Assembly: GCF_035222485.1 (NCBI RefSeq)
Contig: NC_085920.1
Coordinates: forward strand, 2,914,001 to 2,978,000
Direction: 5' to 3'
DNA length: 64,000 bases
DNA from: Podospora pseudoanserina
Taxonomy: Eukaryota > Ascomycota > Sordariomycetes > Sordariales > Podosporaceae
Position 1 is the stretch's first letter; each line of letters begins with the position of its first letter. Below, piece after piece: positions 34,897 through 46,334 of this stretch. Position numbers and translations under genes: made by a program. Below the pieces are notes generated by a model. It saw only the letters and a list, made by a program, of their open reading frames with translations. It was not told the DNA's origin and ran no database searches.

Positions 34897-35562
34897 ATGA
34901 AGTTTTCCACCCCCGTCGCTCTCCTCGCCGTCGCTGCCGTCGACGCCGCTGTTGTCCAGGAGGACAAGCGCTGGTGCAACACCGAGGGCCAGGCCTGCAA
35001 CACCGTTGCCCGCGCCGCCGAGGCTTTCACCAACGCCATCAAGGCCTCCGGCGTCGTTGCCCGTGACGACTCCGCCGCCGCTCAGGTCGCCGCCCGCCAG
35101 GTCGACCAGCTCGCCCTCGCCATCTCCGCCTCCCAGGCCGACCCCATCACCTTCTACACCGCCCTCGGCCTCGGTGACCAGTTCACCCTCGAGGAGAAGC
35201 CCCACGCCGAGAAGCGCGAGGCCGCCCCCCAGTGGTGCCTCCGTTTCGTCGGCCAGTCCTGCTGGAAGCGCAACGCCGCCCCCGAGGACGTCAAGCGGTG
35301 CACCGCCGAGGACGGCGCCTGCACCAAGGCCAAGCGCGCCGCCGAGGCCGTCATCAACACCATCGAGGCTTCCGCCGACAACCTCGCCAAGCGTGAGGCC
35401 GCCCCCCAGTGGTGCCTCCGTTTCGTCGGCCAGTCCTGCTGGAAGCGCAACGCCGCCCCCGAGGCTGCCTGCAACGCCCCCGACGGCGCCTGCACCAAGG
35501 CCACCCGCGACATCCACGCCATGTACAACGCTGCCCGCCACATCATCGATGCCTCCGCTTAA
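34897..35562 (+). CDS. Alpha-factor-like mating pheromone precursor
   Basis: Secreted precursor of a peptide pheromone sensed by a Ste2-type receptor on the opposite mating type. ATG 34897 gives 221 residues with a signal peptide (MKFSTPVALLAVAAVDA). Two identical mature peptides QWCLRFVGQSCW lie at 35230-35265 and 35407-35442. Each is preceded by a Lys-Arg site plus Glu-Ala-Ala-Pro (Kex2, then Ste13-type trimming) and followed by Lys-Arg. The Cx(6-7)C W-ended form matches Sordariales pheromones. Three further Cys-pair segments (WCNTEGQAC near the start, CTAEDGAC in the middle, CNAPDGAC near the end) look like degenerate units. An in-frame open stretch upstream lacks an ATG and runs through a T15A9 tract, so I take 34897 as the start. 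The third base is almost always C or G, indicating strong expression. Confidence 0.92.
   Translation: MKFSTPVALLAVAAVDAAVVQEDKRWCNTEGQACNTVARAAEAFTNAIKASGVVARDDSAAAQVAARQVDQLALAISASQADPITFYTALGLGDQFTLEEKPHAEKREAAPQWCLRFVGQSCWKRNAAPEDVKRCTAEDGACTKAKRAAEAVINTIEASADNLAKREAAPQWCLRFVGQSCWKRNAAPEAACNAPDGACTKATRDIHAMYNAARHIIDASA
35218..35463 (+). repeat. Two identical 69-bp pheromone repeats
   Basis: 35218-35286 and 35395-35463 are identical at every base, including third codon positions. Each encodes the EAAP leader, the 12-residue peptide, Lys-Arg and NAAPE. The spacing is 177 bp (59 codons), so the frame is kept. Perfect identity suggests recent duplication or gene conversion. Confidence 0.95.
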
Positions 35563-36179
35563 GCGGCTCATTGGTCAACTCGGCAACAGCAAGAGTGACG
35601 CTCTTCTCCTTCTTTGTATATGGTTGGCGACATAGAAAACGACAGATCCCTTCTCAAGACAAGTCACCCCACCCTAGCAACAACACGTTAGAAAACCGAT
35701 GATGTACATCCCTTTCTTCGACAAATACCCTTATTCACCTTCTTCGCACGGGCACTGAACCCGACATCTGGCAAGTTCTTTACACTTGCATTTCCCAACA
35801 TGAGCATCGCCTTCGTTTGCTTCAACCGGTTTCCCGAGAGTTGGAGTAGGGTCGGCAGTCCAACACTTTTTAGTATCGCGGGGTGGACATCTGTCAACTT
35901 TTTCATAGTTACATGACAAACAAATACATATTTATTCTGGCGTTGGGCCGGCAAAAAACCATTTGTTCTCTATGCCTTGACGTGAAGTGTGACCTGTGCC
36001 AATGTTAGCCCCTGAGACCTGAGCATGATCATCCAGACCTTGTTCTCTCCAGTGCACATTCACCCAACAACTACAGGCTCAAGTTTGTTCAAAAATGTTG
36101 AAATTCCCGCTTGCTTTGCTTTGGCTCCTTCGTACACGACAGCCCCATCCATCCCCACCCCCGGACATCATCATCACAA
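35563..36179. other. Intergenic, 0.6 kb, with a Cys-rich minus-strand open stretch
   Basis: 3' flanks of two converging genes. The minus-strand stretch 35919-35731 encodes 62 codons with 8 Cys (pattern including GKCKC and VQCPC), but it has no ATG and an in-frame TAA just upstream. It may be a relic of a small secreted protein or chance. Confidence 0.3.
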
Positions 36180-37072
36180 TTACATCAACAACCTCCAAGC
36201 ACCCAACATCAACGCCGCAAACCCCGTGCATACCCCCATCAACCACTGCAAAGTCTGAAACTTGACCTGCTCCAACTGCTGCCTCAACGCCGCAACCTCC
36301 TGCTCAATCTTCGTCTCCGTCTCCTTAATCTTCAACTCCTGACTCACCGCCTCCTCCCTTATCCTCCCCTTCTCCAAGTTCAAGTCCAGCCTCACGCTCG
36401 CCTGCGTGCGACCAATCTCGTCCCGCAGTCTCGAGCTCAGCTTGGCGATGTCATTCGTCAACCTCTCGTGCGCGGCCCGCGTGGTGTTGGACTCGGTCGA
36501 GTCGGCCGACAGGAGCTCCGAGCGGAGCTTGGCAAAGTCTACTTTTTGGGTGTAGGTTGTTTTGGCTGCTTCTTCGCGGGGGACCATGGTACGGGTGAGG
36601 TTTTGGATGCTGTAGACGGCACAAGGTTAACAACATGGGGTTGAAGGGAAGGGGACAGGGAGGGGTACCTCTCTTCAATAACATCGTTCAGAACCTTCAT
36701 CATGGCCACTGCTTGCTCCTCCGTGAAACCTTCTTCCTGCAGCCGCTGGACAAAGCGGAGGGTGTCAAAGTGGTGATCACGCTGGCGGGAGGGGGTCGTG
36801 GAAAAGGGTCGTCCCTGGTTCTGAGAGAAACATGGGGGGCTGGCGCGGAAGTGCGCGGTGAGACTGCGCTTTGGGATAGTAGTAGGTGTCCCTTTTGAGG
36901 GGCCGAAGGTGTGGTATGTTCTCTTGTGAGGTGGTTGTCGAGAAAGGGAGGCGTTGCTGCTGTCTCTGGCTTGCTGGAGCAGCGCGGCCGAAGCTCCGGT
37001 GATGCTGCCGCTTGGGCCGGTCCAGCTAAGCCGGGGGAGGAGGAAGCGCGGGAGGGATTGTGCGGCCGTCAT
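36180..37072 (-). CDS. FMP32: Mitochondrial coiled-coil protein, FMP32/CCDC90 (DUF1640) family
   Basis: Inner-membrane protein family related to MCUR1/CCDC90B; the yeast Fmp32 is linked to cytochrome oxidase assembly and proline handling. Minus-strand exons are 37072-36669 and 36609-36180 (59-nt intron), giving 277 residues. The first about 100 residues are Arg/Ser-rich with few acids, as in a mitochondrial targeting sequence. Then comes FDTLRFVQRLQEEGFTEEQA, the family start. The splice gives VIEESIQNLTRTM. A long coiled coil (LRSELLSADSTESN...LKIKETETKIEQEVAALRQQ) leads to a C-terminal membrane segment (LMGVCTGFAALMLGAWRLL). I use the ATG at 37072 because the upstream open part has only a TTG. 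Confidence 0.85.
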
Positions 37073-38034
37073 GGTAGGTATTCCGTTAAAGCAGTAGTCG
37101 CTCAGGCATCTCTTCAAATATCAGGTTCGTAAGAAGCAGGCAATCCAGTGCGATGATCGTCTTTGGAGCTCCCAGACGCAGTCAGTCATTCCGGTTTCCG
37201 GGAAGCAGCGGCATCCAATGTCGCATGCCAAGCCAAGCCCCCTTTGCCCAACTTCCCACCATCCGTTCCATCCAAACCCGCTTTCAGCCACAACCCCCCA
37301 AACGCACCAGCCACACCAGGCCCAAGCTCAGTCCCACCACCCAAATCCGCCCATAAAACCTCTCTTCGCCTTTCCAGATTTGATTTTTTTCTCTTTTTCT
37401 TCTTCATATTGAACAACGCAAATTATCACATTCACACAGGACTAGTTACCTTATATGCGATTGAGAGGTTCGCTTTCTGCTATTCTTCGGGATGGCAATC
37501 GTCTGGACCCACGACCAGTTTGCATTCGTCTCTGGCTGTAAATGGAGAACAAACCACAAAAGTGCTTGATCTTGGGTGCGGTTCTCTTCTTCCCGTGGAG
37601 AGGGGCGCAATGATTGAACATACATTTCTTTTACTTTATATTTGGAGTGTTTTGATTTGATTTGCCTCTGTCCACTATTCGATCTGTAAAAGTGGACTTG
37701 TGGGTGGTCGTTGTCTTGCAACTTTGCTTGCTCATTTGGATGGCAAGAACACTCTGTAACTGCGAAACTTCGCCACTCCTGCAAAAGTTGTCTGCTTCTA
37801 GCATGGGACCATTTGTGTGGTCCACGTCGAATTTTGCAAAGGGCGGAATCTCAAAAAACTCTGTCAGTATGAGTGTTTTGCATTTGGGCGAGTCCACAGA
37901 AACTCAAGCCTGTAGTGGAAGAGAGATGTAATCACGACTGCATCAATTGTTGGTCAATGTCAATAATGAGAAACAAGTTGAGGTAATTACCAGGCTCGAC
38001 ACCGAGCACAAACAGTTTATTCGTGACATTAAAT
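37073..38034. other. Intergenic, 1.0 kb
   Basis: Promoter of the FMP32-like gene and 3' flank of NOP2. T/C-rich near 37380-37410. No gene supported. Confidence 0.55.
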
Positions 38035-40385
38035 CTACTTTTTAGCCTTCACCTTCTCCTTCTTCTCCTTGGGCTTCGCCTTCTCCGTAGTCTTCTCCTC
38101 CGCCTTCTCGGCCTTGGGTGTCTCCTTGGTCTTCCCCTTCTTGTCCTTCTTCTCCTTCTTCTCCGACTTGGCCTCGGCCTTCTCAGCCTTCTCCTTGGGC
38201 GCTTCCTTCTCCCTGGTCACTTCCTTCGTAGGCTCCTCCTCGGACGTCTCCTCCTTCATCCCCTTCTTCTCCTTCTTCTCTCCCTTCTTCAACGCCCTAG
38301 GATCCAGACCGCGTCTCCTCATGGCATTGCGCTTCGCGCGCTCAATGTAGTCCGCATCCTGCTCGTCATCGAAACCACCAAAGTCATCCTTCGCCTCCTC
38401 GCCAGCCTCCTCAGTAGCGATGGGGGTCTTGTCAATGACCATGGCATCATCGTCGACGTTGCGAGTGACAGCCTTGTCCTTCTTGCCGTTGGCAAGGACA
38501 GCATTTGGAGGCGTTGGGCCGATCTTCTGGAACTTAGCTACGAAGAAACCGTCGACGTTGTACAAGTGAGGATAGTAGCGGCGGGTCAGCTTGAGACTGG
38601 GGTGGAACTCCTTGCCCATGAAGCTAGTGAACCCTTCTTTACCGAATGGCAAGCCAGTCTGTACAAAACATTAGCATTGTAATCTGAAGTAATCCGAGTG
38701 GGACAGTCATACCTCGACTAATCTAACGTTGGGGCGGCGGCTCAAAGCGTAGGCGACGACTTGTTCGCTAAAAGAAACGGTCAGTAAAGGTTGTCGTAAG
38801 AGTTCCTCATCAAGACTTACTTTTCCTCAACAGCGACACTGCAGGTAGAGTAGACCAGGTAGCCACCGGTCTTGCTGGCATGGTTGACCGAGTCGATCGC
38901 AGCCAGGATCAGCTGCTTTTGAAGATGTGGCAATTGCTGGAAGTCCTTCTCGTCTCTGTTGGTCTTGACTGACGGATCCTTGGCAATAACACCAGTACCC
39001 GAGCATGGGGCATCCAACAAGACTCTATCGAACCCGCCCATAACACGAGGGAACTCGCGGGCATCGTAGTTGCAGACAATGGTATTTCTGACACCAAGAC
39101 GGTGAATGTTACCAATCAAACCCTTGGCACGAGCCTTGCTGGGATCGTTGGCAAAGATAACACCAGTGTTTTTCATCAGCGCCGCCATATGCGTAGTTTT
39201 ACCACCGGGGGCAGAGGCCATATCCAGGCAGCGCTCGTTCTCCTGTGGGCACAGGGCCATGACGGGGAGGAAAGAGGAGGCGGCTTGTAGGATGTAATGA
39301 CCAGCGAGGTACTCGGGCGTAGCACCGAGAGGCACGTTGGAGTCGAAAACTTGCAGACCAACCTTGGACCACTTTCCAACTGGCTCCAAAGTAACACCAC
39401 GGTTGATCAAAGCCTGGGCGAGATCGCGACGATGGGTGCGAAGGGTGTTTGTGCGGATGACAACAGGACGGGCACTTTCGTTGGCCTCGAAGAAAGCAAA
39501 CGCTTCCCTGGGGGGGAAGAGATTCATCAGCTTCTCCGCCAGGAACTCGTTGTAGCCATAGTAGGCGCAAACGTCCTTCAAGAGCTGGTTGGTGTACTCG
39601 GCTCTGTCTCGCCCCTCCTCAGCAAGCTCGCCGAAATCTTCAAGCACCCGAATTGTCTCTGTTATCCTGGTTCTCAACATCTGGAGATCGGGGGCCAACA
39701 AGCTCTTGGTCTTGGCGGCCAGGTCTTCGTCTTCGTCGTCGCTGTTGAGAACATGGGGCTTGTCGCCGTCGATGTTTGTTTGCATGGCACCTTCGCGCAA
39801 CTCGGCTTCGTTTTCGGCCTCCTCTTCCTCCCTCTGTTGATCCAATTTCCTCGATAGACCTTCGATATTGGCGGCAGTGAGCTTCTCCTCTCTTTCGTCA
39901 TCATCCTCGTCTTCATCATCAGAGAAGACAAACTTCTCCTTCTTGCCTGCATCCTGATCCAGATCCGAATCGTAAACTGAGTCATCATCCGACCCAAGGA
40001 AGTCAGATCCCAACTTCAGTTCCTCATCAGAACCAGCCTCATCCTCGAGGTCGGAGGCATCGAACTCATCATTCATCTCCTCGTCGGAATCTGATTGAGG
40101 CTCTGGGGCCTTCTTGCCCTTTGTCTTGGGGGCCTTCACGCCATTGCTGGGTGCGCTGGCTGTCTTCTTAGAGCCATTGGCCTGTCTCCCAGTTCCCTTT
40201 GTTCCTGTAGCGCTTTTGATCGCCTTCTCGGGCTTCTTGGATGCTGTGCGACGCTTCTTGCTTGAGTGTTCTTCGGCGGGGATGTCGTCGACTGGAATTC
40301 CCTTTTTGCGCTTCAAGTTGGCGAAGTGGGCTTCCGATAATGGCTCGGGAGGGCCCTGTTTCTTCATGCGACGGCCGACACCCAT
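38035..40385 (-). CDS. NOP2: Nop2, 25S rRNA m5C methyltransferase
   Basis: Nucleolar enzyme that methylates a cytosine of 25S rRNA with S-adenosylmethionine and is needed for 60S assembly. Minus-strand exons are 40385-38821, 38767-38713 and 38658-38035 (introns 53 and 54 nt), giving 747 residues. The first about 230 residues are Lys-rich then acidic, with SDDEDEDDDE stretches, suiting a nucleolar protein. The catalytic domain has the SAM motif DMASAPGGKTTHMAAL (about 390), LLDAPCSGTGVIAKD (about 460) and the second Cys in YLVYSTCSVAVEEN (about 513). The middle exon of only 55 nt restores NEQVVAYALSRRPNVRLVE. The last about 140 residues are Lys/Glu repeats. Divergent from the clathrin gene with 756 bp between starts. 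Confidence 0.95.
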
Positions 40386-41141
40386 CTTGATTTAATGGCA
40401 GGTGCGATAGTGGGGGAGTGGTCTGTGATTGCTGAATGCGAAATGGTAGGCTTCCTGCAGAGGTTTCTCGCAGATATTTTGGCAACTTTTCTGTTATCGA
40501 TAAGCAGCAACTTTTTTCCAGCTCTGAGCCACATCCAATCCCCTGCAATTCCCAGGGAGCCCACATTGGGTGATCTGATTGGTGGAGACAGGTTGGTCTA
40601 CGCTAGGCCGAATGCAGGATCCCTGCCTCCACACCTGGAGCCAAGAGCCGACGCTTTGCCTGGGAGACCTGGCCGGCAGCAGCAGCAAAGAGAAGGGGGC
40701 AAGCAGGAGGCAGTCGTGAGGAGCTCTTAACACATCACTCAAAAGTTGACCGACCCGCAAACCGCCTCTCTGTGGCACCTGCAGCAGCCTGCACAAAACA
40801 ACACTCCATCCAGAGCGTCGCTTCCCTTTAGTTATTTCTTTGCGCGTCAGGCACAAACGACTCTTCTGTCACCCTCCTTCCCGTGATTCTCCTTCTCTCT
40901 TTTTTGATCAGCGAATTGCCTGTTGTTGCTCTTTCTAATTGAGCTTCTGCAGCTCCTGCTGATTTGTTACGACTCCTCCCTCAATTCTCCGGCCTGCCGA
41001 GCTCCACCAATTCCCAAGCCCCTTTCAACGTCACTGCGTTTGGAGCGTTCAACTTCTTCCATCTGACGCCAGCAACTTTTGACAAGTTGGCTGCTAATTC
41101 TCCCTAAACTGCGCGCCCCCAAGCGCAAAACAGACTTCACC
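40386..41141. promoter_or_regulatory. Divergent promoter region NOP2 / clathrin heavy chain
   Basis: 756 bp between divergent start codons. The clathrin side (about 40850-41100) is CT-rich, as in fungal 5' leaders. No specific site is claimed. Confidence 0.5.
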
Positions 41142-44100
41142 ATGGCCGCGCCTAATCTACCCATCAAATTCCAGGAGCTGCTCCAGCTCAGCAGCCTGGG
41201 TGTTGGGCCAACTGCTATCACATTCAACACTTGCGTATGTCCCGCCGACATCTATCTGCCTGTGTCGCCTGACCGCCATGTGCTAACCCTCCCTCTCTCG
41301 CCCCATACAGACATTAGAATCAGACTCGTACATCTGCATCCGAGATAAGAAGGATGAAGCCTCTTCCCCCGAAGTCATCATCGTCGACCTCAAGAATGGC
41401 AACAATGTCATTCGCCGGCCCATCAAGGCCGACAGCGCCATCATGCACTGGACGCGTCAGGTCATCGCCCTCAAGGCCCAATCGCGAACACTGCAGATCT
41501 TCGACCTCGAGCAGAAGCAGAAGCTCAAGTCGACCCAGATGAGCGAGGACGTGGCCTTCTGGAAGTGGATCAGCGAGACCACGCTTGGCTTGGTGACAGA
41601 GACATCCGTCTATCATTGGGATGTTTTTGATCCGACCCAGGCGGCACCTGTCAAGGTGTTTGACCGCCACAGCAACCTCACAAATAACCAGATCATCAAC
41701 TATCGGACGAGCGCTGATGGAAAGTGGATGGCCGTCGTTGGCATTTCGCAGCAACAAGGCCGCGTTGTTGGAGCCATGCAACTGTATTCGAAAGACCGCG
41801 GCATTACCCAGGCCATTGAAGGCCATGCCGCTGCCTTTGGCACTATTCGTCTCGACGGTGCCCCCGAGGACACCAAGCTGTTCACCTTCGCCGTGCGGAC
41901 CGCCTCTGGAGCCAAACTTCACATCGTGGAAATTGACCACCCGGAAACGAATCCTGTCTTCCAGAAGAAGGCAGTTGATGTGTTCTTCCCGCCAGAGGCC
42001 GGCAGTGACTTCCCCGTTGCGCTTCAAGTGTCACAGAAGTATGGTATCATTTATTTGATCACCAAATACGGATTCATTCATCTCTACGACCTCGAAACTG
42101 CTACATGTATCTTCATGAACCGCATCTCGGGCGAGACCATCTTCACAGCTTGTGGCGACAGCAATTCGACTGGTATCGTCGGTATCAATCGCAAGGGTCA
42201 GGTACTCTTCGTTAGCGCCGATGAAAACAAGATCGTACCCTATGTGTTGGAAAGCCACGGCACCGAGCTGGCCCTCAAGCTGGCGTCGCGTGCTGGTCTG
42301 CCCGGTGCTGACAACCTCTATCAGCAACGGTTCGAGCAGCTGTTCAGCAACGGAAGCTACCAGGAGGCTGCTAAGGTCGCCGCCAACTCGCCCCGTGGTT
42401 TCCTGCGGACACCCCAGACGATAGAGCGTTTCAAGCGGCTTCCGCAGCAGCCTGGCTCCATGTCGCACATCTTGCAATATTTCGGCATGCTTCTTGACAA
42501 GGGTGCTCTGAACCAGCACGAAACCCTTGAGCTTGCTCAACCCGTGCTTGCCCAGAACCGGAAACAGCTCCTGGCGAAGTGGCTGGAAGAGAACAAGCTC
42601 GAGTGCTCCGAGCAACTTGGTGACATGGTCCGCCCGCATGATATGCCCATGGCCCTCAGCATCTACCTGAAGGGCAATGTGCCCAACAAGGTTGTCGCTG
42701 GCTTTGCCGAGTTGGGACAGTTTGATAAGATTCTCCCCTACTGCACTCAGACTGGCTATCAACCAGACTTTATTCAACTTTTGCACCACATCGTCCGCGT
42801 GAACCCAGAGAAGGGTGCCGAGTTCGCGACAGCACTTGCCAACAATGAAGGGGGCTCGCTTGTTGACCTCGAGCGCGTCGTGGATATCTTCCAATCGCAG
42901 GGCATGGTGCAGCAGGCTACCGCTTTCCTTCTCGATGCTCTCAAGGACAACAAGCCTGAGCAAGGCCATCTCCAGACCCGCCTCTTGGAGATGAACCTTC
43001 TCAATGCCCCCCAGGTTGCTGATGCTATCCTCGGCAACGACATGTTCTCCCACTTCGACAAGGCGCAGATTGCCAAGTTGTGCGAGCAAGCAGGATTGTT
43101 CCAAAAGGCTCTGGAGCTCTACGAGGACCCCGCAGCCATCAAGCGTGTTGTCGTAGGCATTGCCGGGGCGCCAAACTTCAACCCCGAGTGGTTAATTGAG
43201 TACTTCGGTCGCCTTTCCGTCGAGCAATCCATTGACTGCCTCGATGCTATGTTGAAGCACAATATCCGCCAAAACCTCCAGTCCGTTGTGCAGATTGCCA
43301 CCAAGTATGCCGAGCTTCTCGGGCCCCAGCGTCTTATTGACCTGCTTGAGAAGTACAAGACCGCCGAAGGTCTTTACTACTTCCTTGGTAGCATTGTCAA
43401 CGTTACCGATGATTCTGAGGTTGTCTTCAAGTACATCGAGGCTGCTACCAAGACGGGTCAGATCCGCGAGGTTGAGCGCATTTGCCGTGACAACAGCGTC
43501 TATAACCCAGAGAAGGTCAAGAACTTCTTGAAGGAGGCCAAGCTCAGCGAGATGCTTCCACTCATGGTGGTGTGCGATCGTTTCAACTTTGTACACGACT
43601 TGGTCCTCTACTTGTACCAGCACCAGCAGTTTAAGTCCATCGAGGTGTATGTGCAGCAAGTCAACCCTTCGAGGACTCCCGGTGTTATTGGCGGCTTGTT
43701 GGATGTCGACTGCGATGAGAACATCATCAAGAATCTTCTCAGCACAGTCAACCCAGTATCTATCCCCATCGATGAGCTTGTCCAGGAGGTCGAGACCCGC
43801 AACCGTCTCAAGTTGCTTCTTCCCTTCCTCGAGGCGACCCTGGCTGCTGGCAATCAGCAGCAGGCAGTGTTCAACGCTTTGGCCAAGATTTACATCGACT
43901 CCAACAACAATCCTGAGAAGTTTCTCAAGGAGAACGACCAGTACGACACCCTCACTGTCGGAAAGTATTGCGAGAAGCGCGATCCCAACCTCGCCTACAT
44001 TGCCTATAGCAAGGGCCAGAACGACCTTGAGCTCGTCAACATCACCAACGAGAACGCCATGTACAAGGCCCAGGCCAGGTACCTGCTTGAGCGTGGTGAT

Positions 44101-46334
44101 AATGACCTCTGGATGTTCGTTCTCAGCGAGAACAACCTCCACCGCCGATCCGTGGTCGACCAAGTCATCTCGACCGCTGTTCCCGAGTCGACGGATCCCG
44201 CCAAGGTTTCTCTTGCGGTTCAATGTTTCCTGAGCGCTGATCTTCCAGCTGAGCTCATTGAGCTGCTCGAGAAGATTGTCTTGGAGCCATCACCCTTCAG
44301 TGACAACCCGAACTTGCAGAATTTGCTCATGTTCACTGCTGCCAAGGCTGACAAGGCCCGCGTGATGGATTACATTCATCGTCTTGACAACTTCTCCGCG
44401 GATGAGATTTCTAATGTCTGCATTGAGGTTGGTCTGTTCGAGGAAGCCTTCGAGGTTTTCAAGAAGATCGACAACAAGGAGGCGGCTGTCAACGTACTCG
44501 TTGAGCATGTGGTTAGCATCGATCGTGCTCAGGCTTATGCCGAGGAGGTCGACATCCCTCAGGTTTGGAGCAGAGTCGCCAAGGCTCAGCTTGACGGTCT
44601 CCGTGTCAGCGACTCGATCGAGTCTTACATCAAGGCGGAGGACCCTAAGAACTACGAGGAAGTTATTGAGATCGCTGTGGCTGCTGGCAAGAATGAGGAG
44701 CTCATCAAGTTCCTGCGCATGGCCCGCAAGACCCTTCGCGAGTCTGCCATTGATACTGCTCTTGCCTTTTGCTATGCTCGCCTTGATCAACTTGCCGAGC
44801 TCGAGGACTTCCTGCGGGCTACTAATGTCGCCAACATTGAAGAATCCGGAGACAAGGCTTACGCCGAGGGCTTCTTCGAGGCGGCCAAGATCTTCTATAC
44901 CAGCATTTCCAACTGGGCGAAGTTGGCTACCACATTGGTACATCTTGAGGATTACCAAGCTGCTGTTGACTGCGCGCGCAAGGCCAACAACATCAAGGTC
45001 TGGAGAGAAGTCCATGAGGCTTGCGTTAGCAAGAAGGAGTTCCGTCTGGCCCAGATCTGCGGTCTCAACCTTATCGTTGACGCTGAGCAGCTTCAGGCTT
45101 TGGTTAAGCAGTATGAGCGTGAGGGCTACTTTGACGAGCTCATCAGTCTTCTTGAGCAAGGTCTTGGTTTGGAGCGTGCCCACATGGGTATGTTCACTGA
45201 GCTTGGCATTGCCCTTTCCAAGTACCACCCTGAGCGGTTGATGGAGCACCTCAAGCTCTTCTGGAGCAGAATGAACCTGCCCAAGATGATCCGTGCTTGC
45301 GAGGAGGCCAACCTCTGGCCTGAGCTGGTCTTCTGCTACTACCACTATGATGAATTCGACAACGCTGCTCTTGCGGTTATGGAGCGGCCGGAAAACTCCT
45401 GGGAGCACCAGCAGTTCAAGGAGATCACCGTCAAGGTTGCCAACCTTGAGATCTACTATAAGGCCATCAACTTTTACCTTGAGCAGCATCCTTCGCTCCT
45501 TACCGACCTTCTCCAGGTCCTCACTCCTCGCATCGATGTCAACCGTGTTGTCCGCATGTTCCAGAAGTCCGACAACTTGCCTCTGATCAAGCCATTCTTG
45601 CTCAACGTTCAGTCGCAGAACAAGCGCACTGTTAACGATGCCATCAACGATCTTCTGATCGAGGAGGAGGACTACAAGACTCTCCGCGACTCTGTCGAGA
45701 ACTACGACAACTATGACGCTGTCGAGCTCGCCGGCCGCCTCGAGAAGCACGATCTCGTCTTCTTCCGCCAAATTGCCGCTAACATCTACCGCAAGAATAA
45801 GCGCTGGGAGAAGTCGATCAACCTATCCAAGCAGGACAAGTTGTGGAAGGATGCCATTGAGACTGCTGCTATCTCTGGCAAGACCGATGTTGTCGAGGAG
45901 CTTCTCCGTTATGTATGTTTCCCTTTTGATTCATGCTTGTATTTTAATTGTAACATGTGCTAACAAACCCGCCTTAGTTCGTCGACATTGGCAACAGGGA
46001 GTGCTACGTCGGCATGCTTTATGCCTGCTATGACCTCATCCGCCCCGATCTTATCCTGGAGCTCTCTTGGCGCAACGGCCTCCATGACTTCACTATGCCG
46101 TACATGATCAACCTCCTCTGCCAGCAAACCAAGGAGTTGGCCGCCCTCAAGGCTGACAACGAGGCTCGCAAGGCCAAGGAGGCTGCCGAGAAGACCGAGG
46201 ATGACAACACCCCCATCCTGGGCATGAACCGCCTCATGATCACCGCTGGTCCCGCTCAAGGCCGGGCCTCTCCCGCGTCTTTTGGCGGACAAACCAACGG
46301 ATTTGCGCCCCAACCTACCGGTTTCGGATTCTAG
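41142..46334 (+). CDS. CHC1: Clathrin heavy chain
   Basis: Triskelion subunit forming clathrin coats at the trans-Golgi and plasma membrane. Exons 41142-41234, 41311-45912 and 45978-46334 (introns of 76 and 65 nt) give 1683 residues, the usual length. The start MAAPNLPIKFQELLQLSSLG opens the N-terminal beta-propeller, with WTRQVIALKAQSRTLQIFDL and FWKWISETTLGLVTE. The long alpha-solenoid of CHCR repeats follows (for example EVERICRDNSVYNPEKVKNF, ERAHMGMFTELGIALSKY). The last exon holds the trimerisation region (ECYVGMLYACYDLIRPDLIL) and ends APQPTGFGF, a typical fungal C terminus. The reading frame stays open for 57 codons after the TAG (see findings). Third positions are C/G-biased, indicating high expression. 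Confidence 0.97.

Noticed and set aside
34834-35571. 245-codon Gly/Val-rich minus-strand frame
   Set aside because: Antisense of the repetitive pheromone precursor; the repeats in it are explained by the sense gene.
44290-45771. 493-codon open frame on the minus strand
   Set aside because: Antisense to the clathrin heavy chain; composition is that of a codon-bias shadow.
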